A stretch of DNA of 7,556 bases from an uncultured Lachnospiraceae bacterium (GCA_905235345.1 CAJOLO010000184.1:1-7556); one strand, 5' to 3'. Shown: positions 1-7,264, counted from the stretch's first letter. Translations and numbers: made by a program. The notes: generated from the sequence alone by a model not told the origin.

Positions 1-444
1 GCGGTACCTGATCTGAAGGAGAAGTTAGGAGTTCCGGTATATGCATCTAAAGAAGAGAATGATAAGGTACTTGGAGATCCTTCAGTTAATCTTACAGCTT
101 ACTATGGTCCGGCGATAACTCTTCATGCAGATGAGCTGTTAGAGGATGGACAGAAGGTAAAGTTTGCCGGAGTGGATATTACATGTATTCAGACACCCGG
201 ACATACCGCAGGAGGAATGTGTTTCTATATTCCGGAGATGAAGTCGGTCATTGTAGGAGATACACTGTTTAATGAGAGTGTGGGAAGGACTGATTTTCCA
301 ACCGGAAGTGCATCAAAGCTGTTGCATTCTATTCGTGAGAAGCTTTATGTATTGCCGGAGGATACCAAGGTATTTCCCGGACATATGGGATCGACTACTA
401 TAGGCTGGGAGAAGAAGAACAATTATTCGTGCCCGGGCGAATGA
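1..444 (+). CDS. MBL-fold metallo-hydrolase, 3' part (glyoxalase II-like)
   Basis: An open frame with no stop runs from base 1 to the TGA at 442-444, so the start lies upstream of the window; 147 residues are present where single-domain family members usually have about 205-210. The N-terminal HxHxDH metal motif is therefore missing from view. Visible are TPGHTAGGMCF (metal His at 202-204), VGDTLF followed by GRTDF (bridging Asp at 259-261) and FPGHMGSTTI (third His at 382-384), the usual order of the glyoxalase II-like metallo-beta-lactamase fold. A cytosolic Zn/Fe hydrolase of thioesters such as S-lactoylglutathione analogues is the family expectation, but the substrate cannot be read from sequence. 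It ends 16 nt before hemZ, with which it is commonly paired in Clostridia, so the two are probably co-transcribed. The frame is clean and nothing looks damaged. Confidence 0.9.
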   Translation, partial: AVPDLKEKLGVPVYASKEENDKVLGDPSVNLTAYYGPAITLHADELLEDGQKVKFAGVDITCIQTPGHTAGGMCFYIPEMKSVIVGDTLFNESVGRTDFPTGSASKLLHSIREKLYVLPEDTKVFPGHMGSTTIGWEKKNNYSCPGE

Positions 445-460
445 AGTCCGGTGGGGTTAG

Positions 461-1991
461 ATGATATATTTAGATCAGAACATAGATTTATATAACAATG
501 ATATAAGAGTTATGCTGCAGGCTTTCTTTGATAACGAGAAGGTTGTGGAAAAAGAAGAGGGTACGAGACTTACGCTTCAGGCTGAATTTACATACGATAC
601 TGACGTGGAAGTTCCGGTGATGCAAAAGGGCGGATATGTGACATTTACTCTCTCGGATGAGGATGGTTATGAGGCGGGCAGGACTGTAGTGATAGATTTC
701 ATGAACAAGTTGCTTGCAAGGAATCCAATAAAGGGTAAGCTTTATGAGATGTTGTCGGAATATACCGGAAAGAAGCTTCCGTGGGGAAGTCTTACGGGGG
801 TAAGACCGACGAAGATAGCAACGGAATGCCTTGAACATGGAAAGACTGAGGACGAGATTAAGAAGCTTTATACCGATGTGTATCTTGCAACGGAACAGAA
901 AGCGGATATATGCATAGAGGTTGCAAAGAAGGAGCAGGAGCTTTTTGCGGATTTCGATTATGATAATGAGTACTGTATATATGTTGGAGTACCATTTTGT
1001 CCTACAAGATGCCTGTATTGTTCATTCACATCCTATCCAATTGCCGCATATATGGATAAGAAGAATGAGGATTCTTCCGGAGGAGATAAGAAGCGGAATG
1101 CGGGTAAAGACGGATATACTGTAGGGGATTATCTTGATGCTTTGTTTCGTGAAATGGATGCGGTTGCGAAGAATAAGGTATATAGGGATAAACGACTTGT
1201 GGCTATATATGTGGGCGGTGGAACGCCCAGCGCATTGTCTGCAGAGCAGTTACGGGCTTTGATAGAGCATCTTAAGAATGCATTCGATATGCGGTATGTG
1301 CGGGAGTTCTGTGTGGAGTGCGGAAGACCTGACAGCATTACGGAGGATAAACTGAATGTATTAAGAGAGCTCGGTGTGGAGAGAATAAGCATCAATCCTG
1401 TCGGATGAGACGCTTAAGCTCATCGGCAGGGCACATACCGTAGAGCAGACAAAAGAAGCATTTAAGCTTGCAAGGAAAGCGGGTTTTACCAATATCAATA
1501 TGGATATGATAGTCGGACTTCCGGGCGAGGAGCTTTCTGATGTAATCCATACGCTTTCAGAGATTGAAAAGCTTAAGCCTGATAGTCTTACAGTTCATTC
1601 ACTGGCGATCAAGAGAGCGGCTAATCTTAATATTGAGATGGAGAAGTATCATTCTCTCATTAAGGGAAGTACTAATGAGATGCTGATGGCGGTAGATGAG
1701 TGTGCAAGGAGACTTGATCTGGAGCCGTATTATCTGTATCGGCAGAAAAACATTCCGGGAAAGCTTGAGAATATCGGATATGCAGCAGTGGGTAAGGAAT
1801 GTCTCTATAATGTGCTAATCATGGAGGAGAAGCTTGATATAATTGCCATGGGGGCAGGTGCGTCTTCCAAGTTCATATTCCGTAAGGAAGGACGGATTGA
1901 GCGTGTGGAGAATGTGAAGAATGTGGATCAGTACATAGACAGGGTTGATGAGATGATAGAGCGAAAGCAGAGAATGTTCGAGGCTTTTTGA
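461..1991 (+). pseudogene. hemZ: HemZ-type radical SAM coproporphyrinogen dehydrogenase, frameshifted
   Basis: The 5' piece (461-1408) carries the HemZ N-terminal domain, the radical SAM cluster motif C180-PTR-C184-LY-C187, the GGGTP SAM-binding motif at residues 252-256 and the ECGRPDSI strand. It then reads RISINP followed by VG and a stop. The missing continuation (SDETLKLIGRAHTVEQ, then NMDMIVGLPGE) lies one frame over from 1401 and runs to a TGA at 1989-1991 with a normal-looking C-terminus. Family members read INPQTM here; the three codons for Q-T-M seem replaced by one G at 1400, so 8 nt are missing. Restored length would be about 512 residues, near the usual 490-500. A hydrophilic insert (about residues 198-218, rich in K, D, G) sits after the cluster. 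HemZ acts in late porphyrin synthesis or as a related radical SAM enzyme; the activity is probably lost here. The start has a GGTGGGG ribosome site 4 nt upstream. An assembly error remains possible. Confidence 0.85.
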
Positions 1992-2021
1992 CCTGTGCTA
2001 TTCGAGAAGGCAGGCAGGTTA

Positions 2022-2051
2022 TTAATCTGGTTAATCAGAAAATGCTATACT
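2022..2051 (+). promoter_or_regulatory. Possible extended -10 promoter for the HD-GYP/LytTR/GHKL operon
   Basis: TATACT at 2046-2051 differs from the -10 consensus by one base and is preceded by TG plus one base (2043-2045), the extended -10 signature. The -35 candidate TTAATC (2022-2027, 18-nt spacer) is poor. It lies in the only gap between hemZ and the HD-GYP gene, and transcription would start near 2058, about 60 nt before the start codon. TTAATC occurs twice, 9 nt apart (2022-2027 and 2031-2036), and ATTAA/TTAAT forms a small dyad around it; either could be an operator, but that is a guess. Confidence 0.4.
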
Positions 2052-2119
2052 AGGGCAAAGGCATAAGCATAAGCTGAAATAAAGTTTCCGGATTTCTCAC
2101 AAATGATGGAGGAGAGAAT

Positions 2120-2719
2120 ATGATCGATTTGGGTGTGGATAATATTGAAACGGATGAGATGTCAGCATATCTGACGGAGGATCTTGAGACAGAGATCGCA
2201 CATGGTATTGAGGTTTCAAGACTTGCCGGTTTGCTGGCAAGAGAATTAAAGCTGGATAATGATTTTTGTCATGATATAGAGGTGGCAGGGATGCTGCATG
2301 ACATTGGAAAACTGAGAGCCAGTACATATCTTTATGGCGGCGATGATGATACTTTGAATGTTGAGAAGATGAGGTATGTACGAATGCACTCGAATCTTGG
2401 TTATGAGGTGGTAAAGGATCAGGGTTATTCCGACAGGATATGTGAGATGATACTGCATCACCATGAGAATTATGACGGTACCGGTTATCCCGACAATCTT
2501 GTGGGTGATGAGATACCGCTTGGCGCACGCATTCTCAGAGTATGTGATGTGTTTGCGGCACTTACATCTGATCGTCCGTACAGAAAAGCGTTTGACAGTG
2601 AGACGGCTGTGGAGCTGCTTATCGAGGAGGTCAGACATTTTGATATGAAGGTTTTCCTTCCTTTCCAGAGTATTGTGCATGATGAGGTTCAGGCAAGGGA
2701 ATTTGAGAAGATGAGATAG
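2120..2719 (+). CDS. Stand-alone HD-GYP domain phosphodiesterase
   Basis: This 199-residue cytosolic protein is essentially one HD-GYP domain with no sensor or receiver attached. H28, then H60-D61 in MLHDIGK with K64, H90, H114-H115 in HHHENYDGTGYP (residues 113-124) and D143 in RILRVCDVF are the expected metal ligands and signature. SDRPYRKAF and the C-terminal HFDMKVFLPFQ complete the fold. HD-GYP enzymes hydrolyse cyclic-di-GMP (some cGAMP) to pGpG or GMP; the signature is intact, so activity is likely. Two points are off consensus: T24 stands four residues before H28, where trinuclear-metal members have Glu, and A146 replaces the usual Asp in the D-A-L-T-S segment. The start has GGAGGAG at 2108-2114, 5 nt upstream. 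It ends 10 nt before the response regulator, so it is probably the first gene of the signalling operon. Confidence 0.9.
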   Translation: MIDLGVDNIETDEMSAYLTEDLETEIAHGIEVSRLAGLLARELKLDNDFCHDIEVAGMLHDIGKLRASTYLYGGDDDTLNVEKMRYVRMHSNLGYEVVKDQGYSDRICEMILHHHENYDGTGYPDNLVGDEIPLGARILRVCDVFAALTSDRPYRKAFDSETAVELLIEEVRHFDMKVFLPFQSIVHDEVQAREFEKMR

Positions 2720-2729
2720 GGGACGGATA

Positions 2730-3455
2730 ATGGAATCTCAGTATGAAAAAATAACCTTGGTTGTCGGATTATGTGACGATGAACAACATATTCACGATAC
2801 TGTCGAAGAGATGTTGTCGGATTACTCAGAAGATAACAATATAGTTTTTAATATAGTGCATTATTATGGAGCAGAACAGTTAGTGTCAGCAAGTGACCGA
2901 TTGGATTTTCTGCTGCTGGATATTGAGATGCCGGAAATGGACGGGATAGAAGCGGCATCTGAACTTAGAAGAATGGGTGTGGATTATAAGATTATTATGC
3001 TCACGGCTAAGATTGAACGTTTCAAGGAAGCATTTGAAATCAGCGCATTCAGATTTGTTTCAAAACCGATCAATAGAAAAGAATTATTCCGGGCAATTGA
3101 TGATGTAAGGCAGAGATTGATTGGAACTAATCTTATTACTGTATATAGGAACGGAATACAATATGAATTGGTCGAGAAGGATGTTTTGTTCATTGAGGCG
3201 GGTGGTTCGGAAACATTAGTTTATACATCATATTATGAATATCGCAGTGAAAAGTCGCTGGCTTCATGGATATCTGTTTTGGATAACAGGTTATTTTTTC
3301 AATGTCACAAATCATTTATCGTTAATATGGGGAAGATTGATAAGATAGAGAAGAATAATGTTATTTTGATTAATGGAGATAAGGTGGCGGTTTCGAGAAG
3401 GTTGTACAAACCACTGTTACAGACATTTATGCAGTTTGATACGAAGCGAAGGTAG
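2730..3455 (+). CDS. LytTR-family response regulator (AgrA/VirR type)
   Basis: 241 residues, two domains. The receiver (about 8-125) has the acidic pair D16-D17, the phosphoacceptor D64 in LLLDIEMPEMDG, T92 in IIMLTAK and K112 in FVSKP, so all phosphorylation residues are present. The LytTR DNA-binding domain (about 135-236) follows, recognisable by VLFIEAGGSETLVYT, the FFQCHKSFIVNM block and the VAVSRRLYKPL end. LytTR regulators bind paired 9-10 bp direct repeats about two helical turns apart and typically control quorum-sensing, bacteriocin, virulence or transport genes. Matching repeats lie 1.3 kb downstream at 4748-4783 and again at 7224-7258. The ribosome site AGGGGA overlaps the preceding stop codon, suggesting translational coupling to the HD-GYP gene. 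The next gene, its probable kinase, starts directly after the stop codon. Confidence 0.93.
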   Translation: MESQYEKITLVVGLCDDEQHIHDTVEEMLSDYSEDNNIVFNIVHYYGAEQLVSASDRLDFLLLDIEMPEMDGIEAASELRRMGVDYKIIMLTAKIERFKEAFEISAFRFVSKPINRKELFRAIDDVRQRLIGTNLITVYRNGIQYELVEKDVLFIEAGGSETLVYTSYYEYRSEKSLASWISVLDNRLFFQCHKSFIVNMGKIDKIEKNNVILINGDKVAVSRRLYKPLLQTFMQFDTKRR

Positions 3456-4754
3456 ATGTATATGGAGAGACTTATCAGTGCGATTACAGATATTATGTTG
3501 TTTTTTGAGTATTATTCATTTTTCTATGTTGCGTTATGCCGTGATTTTCGAGAAAAATCCAAAAAACGCATTTTATGTATATCTATATGTATAATGATGT
3601 GGTTTTTGGGGGCAGTACTTGGATATAATTGGGGTGCAGTTAGTATTATTCCTATTTCTAAAACAGAGATTCTTTCATTTTTTATAATATATATGTTGTT
3701 TGAGATAAAGTTTCAGGATTTTGTAGCAATGATAATTGCTGAATGGCTGCTGCTCTCTATAATGGTACTGTCACTACAGATGCCATTGGAGAAAAAAGTG
3801 CTTGCCGGTAATGTTGATGTTCTGATGTATCCTGTTATTATGTTGGTTATCATATGGATATTGTATTTTATATTCTGCAGAAAAAGTGGAAACAATACAA
3901 TTCAGTTATCAGGGAAAATATGGTGGATAATTGACGCTATTATGTTAATATTAACGGCAATGATGACATTTTTTGCATATGTAGTCATTTATATGATTCC
4001 TGATAGTAAGGCAATTGTGGTTGGACGTTTTCTTATTGTGTTTGGCAGTGTATTTATATGCATACTCCTATTTGTTTTGATATATTATTATAATCGAACA
4101 CAGAGTTTTAGATTTCAAAAGGAATTGGTTGAAATACAAAATGAACAACAGAGAAATTATTTTAAGGGATTGTTAAAGAAGGAGGAGGAAACAAGGAATT
4201 TCAGGCATGATATTATTAATGATTTGTTAGAAATGAAGCATTATTCTACAAAACATGAGTATGATAAACTTGACAACTATCTTGACAGTATATTAGGCGC
4301 AATAATGGATATAAGCAAAAGCAGTTATGATGTAGGTAATGACATAGTTAATACGGTGCTTAATTATTATCTTCAATCCCTTAAGGACGTTTATGATATT
4401 GAAGTTACAGGCTATATGGGTAATGATATTTCTATAGAGGAAAGAGATTTATGCATAGTTTGCGCAAATCTTATTAAAAATGCAACTGAGGCGGTTTGCA
4501 AAATGAAAAATGGCGACGTATTCTTCAATGTTGAGCAGGGGGAGCAATATCTTTCTATTATAGTAGAGAATTCATATGACGGAAATTTATCCTTAGATAA
4601 AAATGGAAAGATAATAACACAAAAGAATGATAAGAAAAATCATGGTATAGGAATTCGAAATGTAAAGGAAATAGTAGAGAATTATGAAGGAAGCTATGAA
4701 ACCGATATAGGTAATAACATATATCGTGTAAAAGTGATTTTGAAATTAATATGA
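3456..4754 (+). CDS. GHKL-type multi-pass sensor histidine kinase (AgrC-like)
   Basis: 432 residues if started at 3456. About six or seven hydrophobic segments fill the N-terminal half (roughly 6-28, 39-61, 70-86, 89-107, 120-141, 153-180 and 189-211) with no sizeable extracytoplasmic domain, as in AgrC-type receptors of small or membrane-borne signals. A short coiled stretch leads to the phosphoacceptor H251 in FRHDIINDLLEMKHY. The N box is NLIKNATEAV (Mg-binding N342) and the G box is GIGIRNVKEIVENYEG from residue 397, so the GHKL ATPase is complete. The start is ambiguous: ATG 3456 touches the regulator stop with GAAGG only 3 nt away, while ATG 3462 has the same site at 9 nt and may be the true start. 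Base composition is clearly more A+T-rich than upstream. The natural partner is the adjacent LytTR regulator; the ligand is unknown. Confidence 0.92.
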   Translation: MYMERLISAITDIMLFFEYYSFFYVALCRDFREKSKKRILCISICIMMWFLGAVLGYNWGAVSIIPISKTEILSFFIIYMLFEIKFQDFVAMIIAEWLLLSIMVLSLQMPLEKKVLAGNVDVLMYPVIMLVIIWILYFIFCRKSGNNTIQLSGKIWWIIDAIMLILTAMMTFFAYVVIYMIPDSKAIVVGRFLIVFGSVFICILLFVLIYYYNRTQSFRFQKELVEIQNEQQRNYFKGLLKKEEETRNFRHDIINDLLEMKHYSTKHEYDKLDNYLDSILGAIMDISKSSYDVGNDIVNTVLNYYLQSLKDVYDIEVTGYMGNDISIEERDLCIVCANLIKNATEAVCKMKNGDVFFNVEQGEQYLSIIVENSYDGNLSLDKNGKIITQKNDKKNHGIGIRNVKEIVENYEGSYETDIGNNIYRVKVILKLI

Positions 4755-4783
4755 CCGTTCACGAAGGAATATGACCGTTCACG
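4748..4783 (+). promoter_or_regulatory. Perfect direct repeat, probable LytTR regulator binding site
   Basis: AATATGACCGTTCACG occurs twice without mismatch, at 4748-4763 and 4768-4783, a 20-bp period that puts both copies on one face of the helix. The core ACCGTTCAC closely resembles the general LytTR target pattern (T/A)(A/C)(C/A)GTTN(A/G)(T/G), and paired repeats about 20-21 bp apart are how AgrA, ComE and BtsR-type proteins bind. The first copy overlaps the last codons and stop of the kinase gene. The micro-ORF and lipoprotein start about 75 and 130 nt downstream, in the position expected for an activator site. Binding by the regulator encoded at 2730-3455 is inference. Confidence 0.72.
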
Positions 4784-4799
4784 GGAAAAGGTATTGAAT

Positions 4800-4828
4800 T
4801 TAAAAATTATTACTGCACACTGTAATAA
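4800..4828 (+). promoter_or_regulatory. Weak promoter candidate with an overlapping dyad
   Basis: TTAAAA (4800-4805), a 17-nt spacer and TAATAA (4823-4828) give a poor sigma-70-like promoter, as activator-dependent LytTR promoters often are. A dyad TTATTAC (4807-4813) / GTAATAA (4822-4828) with an 8-nt loop lies over the spacer and -10, and could be an operator or a weak AT-rich hairpin. A second -10 option, TG-G-TAATAT at 4835-4843, would start transcription inside the ribosome site of the micro-ORF and is less likely. Confidence 0.3.
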
Positions 4829-4857
4829 GTAGTTTGGTAATATATAAGGAGGGTAAA

Positions 4858-4908
4858 ATGGCTATGATGCTATATGTGAATATAGGTTGGATGGAATGGT
4901 GGATTTAG
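4858..4908 (+). CDS. 16-residue Trp-rich micro-ORF upstream of the lipoprotein
   Basis: The peptide reads MAMMLYVNIGWMEWWI and ends at TAG 4906-4908. Its ribosome site AAGGAGGG (about 4846-4853) is the strongest in the window, 4 nt before the ATG. No other start codon uses it: the lipoprotein ATG is 58 nt further on and has only a poor AGGA that overlaps the stop region. The peptide is short, hydrophobic and ends in a Trp cluster; it has no signal peptide, Gly-Gly leader or AgrD-like tail. It lies between a LytTR-type operator and the lipoprotein, in the same frame as the latter with one codon between stop and start. It may be a translation-coupling leader, a peptide signal for the adjacent kinase, or a small membrane-active peptide. 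I do not recognise a family, and the function is not assignable from sequence. Confidence 0.55.
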   Translation: MAMMLYVNIGWMEWWI

Positions 4909-4911
4909 GAA

Positions 4912-7167
4912 ATGAAAATTTTTTCTGGAAAGTATAGATTATTTTGCTTGATAATTGTATGTTGTTCATTATTGCAAGGATGTGGAGAGAAAGAAAAAGT
5001 TAATATTGACATTGAACAGAATGATGGTGATGCAACTTATATTGCTGAGGGTGAGACTTTCGATTGTGCGGATATATCGGTACAAGGAATAGAGGGGAAA
5101 ATAATCCAGTGTTGTAGGAGAGACGATATGTTATATCTTCTTTCGGCTCAACAGGAGGAAACACATATATATATTACAAATTTGGATGGAAGCAATACAA
5201 AAGAGCTTTCTATATTGGAGAAGGATGAAATAATAAAAAGTTTTTATGTAGATGATGAAAAGAATTTTTTATGTCTTATGGCATCAAAAGAAGAAGTTTT
5301 TCCGACAGAAGTGTTGAAATTAGATAAAGAAGGAAATGAGATTGCTAGGAAAGAACTGAAAGAATTAATGGGTTCTTCTGATAAGGAGTATCTAAATCAT
5401 ATAGTAGTAGATGGTGTTGGTAACATTATTTTAGCTGATGCAAAAACAATATATGTACTTGATTCGACAATGCAATCGGCAAATTCAATCGTTGTACCCC
5501 AAAACAAATTATTAATCAATTTTATTAAAACAAAGTCAGGAAATCTTGCCTGCGCAATAGAGGAAAGTGAAGTTGAAGGAGATACGAGTGGAGATATCTG
5601 TATCCTTGATTTAAAAAATAAAGAATGGGGTAAGTCTTTGCCTTTAGACAGTGATATGATTGTTGATGAATACTGTATGATGGAAGGACAGGAATATGAG
5701 TTTTACATTAAAAATGGAGCGGGAATATATGGCTATATCTACGACGACAACGAATGGACGCAGGTATTGGATGCAAGATGTTCGTTATTGACATTTCAAG
5801 ATATGAAGGGAATGTGTGGTGAAGAAAAAGGTCAATTTTTAAGAGTGCCTAATCCTGATAATAACGATCTGGACGAATCAGTGTTAGAGTTATATTCGAA
5901 ATCTGATCCAACGGAGCAGGAAAGTAAGAAGATAATTACATTGGCCGGCTATAATGTGACGAGTCAGATGAGACAAGTAATAAGACAATTTAATAAGACA
6001 CATACGGATTGTAAAGTGGTAGTAAAAATTTATGATGATGAAGATCAGGAAAAACTGGCATTAGATATTATGACCGGAAAGGGTCCGGATATTTTTTCTA
6101 TATCTGCATTACAAATGCCAATGGAAAGTCTGGTAAGAAAGGGGATACTTGAAGATTTGACACCATTTTTTGAAAGTGATCCTGAGGTAAACATGGAAGA
6201 TATCACGCCATCTGTTTTGGAAAGCTTGAAAATTAATGATCGTTTATATTGTGTGACACCATATTATTTCATTACATCTGTAGCTTGTCGAGCAAGTGAT
6301 GCAGAGGGGAGAGATGGTTGGAATTTTGAAGAGATGAGACAGCTTTTGAAGAAAAAAGGAAAGGATGAGATTGCATTTTCAACTTTGGATAAACAGGAAA
6401 TTTTGTGCGATATCATACCGGATTTCACGATGGACTTTGTGGATTGGAAAACGGGAAAGTGCGATTATGATAATAAGGACTTTAAGGATCTGTTGGAATT
6501 TTGTAATGAAGGGATGGATATAAGGCAGGAGTCAGATTATGAGAAAATGCAAGAGATAGTTGCACAAAAGGAAAAAGAAGGAAAAGTGCTTTTGGTGTCA
6601 GATTTGGGAGTTCAGGTATATGGAATTCAGGTATATAGACAGCAATTTGGAGAGAATATAGCCTATATAGGTTTCCCGGAAAAGGGAAAAAATGGTTCTT
6701 ATTTTGTATTTGGGGAGCAATATGGAATTTCTGCCAGTTCAAAAGTAAAACAAGAGGCATGGGAAGTGCTTCGCAATGTTATGAGTGAAGAATATCAGAC
6801 AGGTGCTGTTTTGAATTATGCAGATTTTTATCCGACAAGAGAGAATTGTTTGGATTGGAAGTTCCGGATGCAGATGGCAGAGAAACCATATGAGGACGAG
6901 TATGGAAATGCGATAGAACCTATGGAAAAAGATAGTTGGACGGATGAAGGTGGACGAAAGATTGAGATTGGACCGGCATCACAGGAAGATGTGGATGTCG
7001 TAATGAATCTAATAAGAAAAACAAATAAACGGCTGGAGAGTGATGATGTAGCAGCTAATATTGTAGGTGAAGAAGTGGAAAAATATTTTGCAGGGGAACA
7101 AAGCTTAAACAGAACAACAGATATAATTCAAAATCGTATGAAAACTTATGTGAATGAACAAAAGTAG
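4912..7167 (+). CDS. Lipoprotein with C-terminal ABC solute-binding domain
   Basis: 751 residues. The signal peptide (basic start, hydrophobic core at 10-20) ends in the lipobox LLQGC with the lipidated Cys at residue 24, so the mature protein is anchored on the outer face of the membrane. Residues about 25-335 contain recurring short beta-type segments such as IYITNLDGSN and ICILDLKN that suggest a propeller-like repeat fold. From about residue 339 the sequence is a family 1 extracellular solute-binding protein: KIITLAGYNVTSQMRQVIRQF, then MTGKGPDIFSI near 387-397 and GILEDLTPFF. Such proteins usually deliver sugars or other solutes to ABC permeases, but none is present in the window; a sensing role with the adjacent kinase is equally possible. 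Translation probably depends on the preceding micro-ORF because its own ribosome site is weak. The DNA is A+T-rich. No terminator follows the TAG at 7165-7167. Confidence 0.88.
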   Translation: MKIFSGKYRLFCLIIVCCSLLQGCGEKEKVNIDIEQNDGDATYIAEGETFDCADISVQGIEGKIIQCCRRDDMLYLLSAQQEETHIYITNLDGSNTKELSILEKDEIIKSFYVDDEKNFLCLMASKEEVFPTEVLKLDKEGNEIARKELKELMGSSDKEYLNHIVVDGVGNIILADAKTIYVLDSTMQSANSIVVPQNKLLINFIKTKSGNLACAIEESEVEGDTSGDICILDLKNKEWGKSLPLDSDMIVDEYCMMEGQEYEFYIKNGAGIYGYIYDDNEWTQVLDARCSLLTFQDMKGMCGEEKGQFLRVPNPDNNDLDESVLELYSKSDPTEQESKKIITLAGYNVTSQMRQVIRQFNKTHTDCKVVVKIYDDEDQEKLALDIMTGKGPDIFSISALQMPMESLVRKGILEDLTPFFESDPEVNMEDITPSVLESLKINDRLYCVTPYYFITSVACRASDAEGRDGWNFEEMRQLLKKKGKDEIAFSTLDKQEILCDIIPDFTMDFVDWKTGKCDYDNKDFKDLLEFCNEGMDIRQESDYEKMQEIVAQKEKEGKVLLVSDLGVQVYGIQVYRQQFGENIAYIGFPEKGKNGSYFVFGEQYGISASSKVKQEAWEVLRNVMSEEYQTGAVLNYADFYPTRENCLDWKFRMQMAEKPYEDEYGNAIEPMEKDSWTDEGGRKIEIGPASQEDVDVVMNLIRKTNKRLESDDVAANIVGEEVEKYFAGEQSLNRTTDIIQNRMKTYVNEQK

Positions 7168-7223
7168 AATTATTCCGTGTATTGCCAAAACTGTGATGTT
7201 AAGGATTGTGTTTAAGGCGAAAA

Positions 7224-7258
7224 TCTACATTTAGAACAAAAGTTCGACATTCAGAACA
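7224..7258 (+). promoter_or_regulatory. Second 20-bp-period direct repeat, LytTR-type operator candidate
   Basis: TCTACATTTAGAACA (7224-7238) and TCGACATTCAGAACA (7244-7258) match at 13 of 15 positions with exactly the 20-bp period of the site at 4748-4783. The second copy shares GAC..TTCA with that site, though with one base less between the blocks. The ATTCAG core resembles targets of ComE/BlpR-type LytTR regulators. It ends 6 nt before a -35 element, a fitting place for an activator. Whether the same regulator binds both sites is unknown. Confidence 0.55.
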
Positions 7259-7264
7259 TTCCGG

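Noticed and set aside
488..838. Open frame on the - strand inside hemZ
   Set aside because: It lies fully opposite the clear HemZ coding frame, has no recognisable motif and no ribosome site; a shadow frame.
1397..1408. Programmed +1 frameshift in hemZ
   Set aside because: The CCT-G-TCG context is not a known slippery site with a stimulator, and the conserved Q-T-M codons would still be absent, so a deletion explains it better.
1991..2020. Terminator after hemZ (ACCTG ... CAGGT)
   Set aside because: Only a 5-bp stem with a loop near 19 nt and no T-run follows.
2061..2074. Tandem GCATAAGCATAAGC in the HD-GYP leader
   Set aside because: Two copies of a 6-mer are easily chance, and no regulatory family matches.
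2097..2680. Two overlapping - strand frames opposite the HD-GYP gene
   Set aside because: His/Tyr/Ser-rich composition is the reverse image of the HD-GYP codons; no motifs, and they overlap each other.
4858..4908. AgrD-type cyclic peptide precursor
   Set aside because: It lacks the amphipathic leader, the Cys/Ser ring residue and the acidic tail, and no AgrB-like protease gene is present in the window.
4906..4914. Amber readthrough (or pyrrolysine) joining the micro-ORF to the lipoprotein in one frame
   Set aside because: The downstream ATG is followed by a textbook lipoprotein signal peptide, which an N-terminal extension would spoil; no readthrough signal is seen.
7224..7258. CRISPR-like repeat
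   Set aside because: Only two short copies with a 5-nt gap at a 20-bp period; this fits a regulator operator, not an array.
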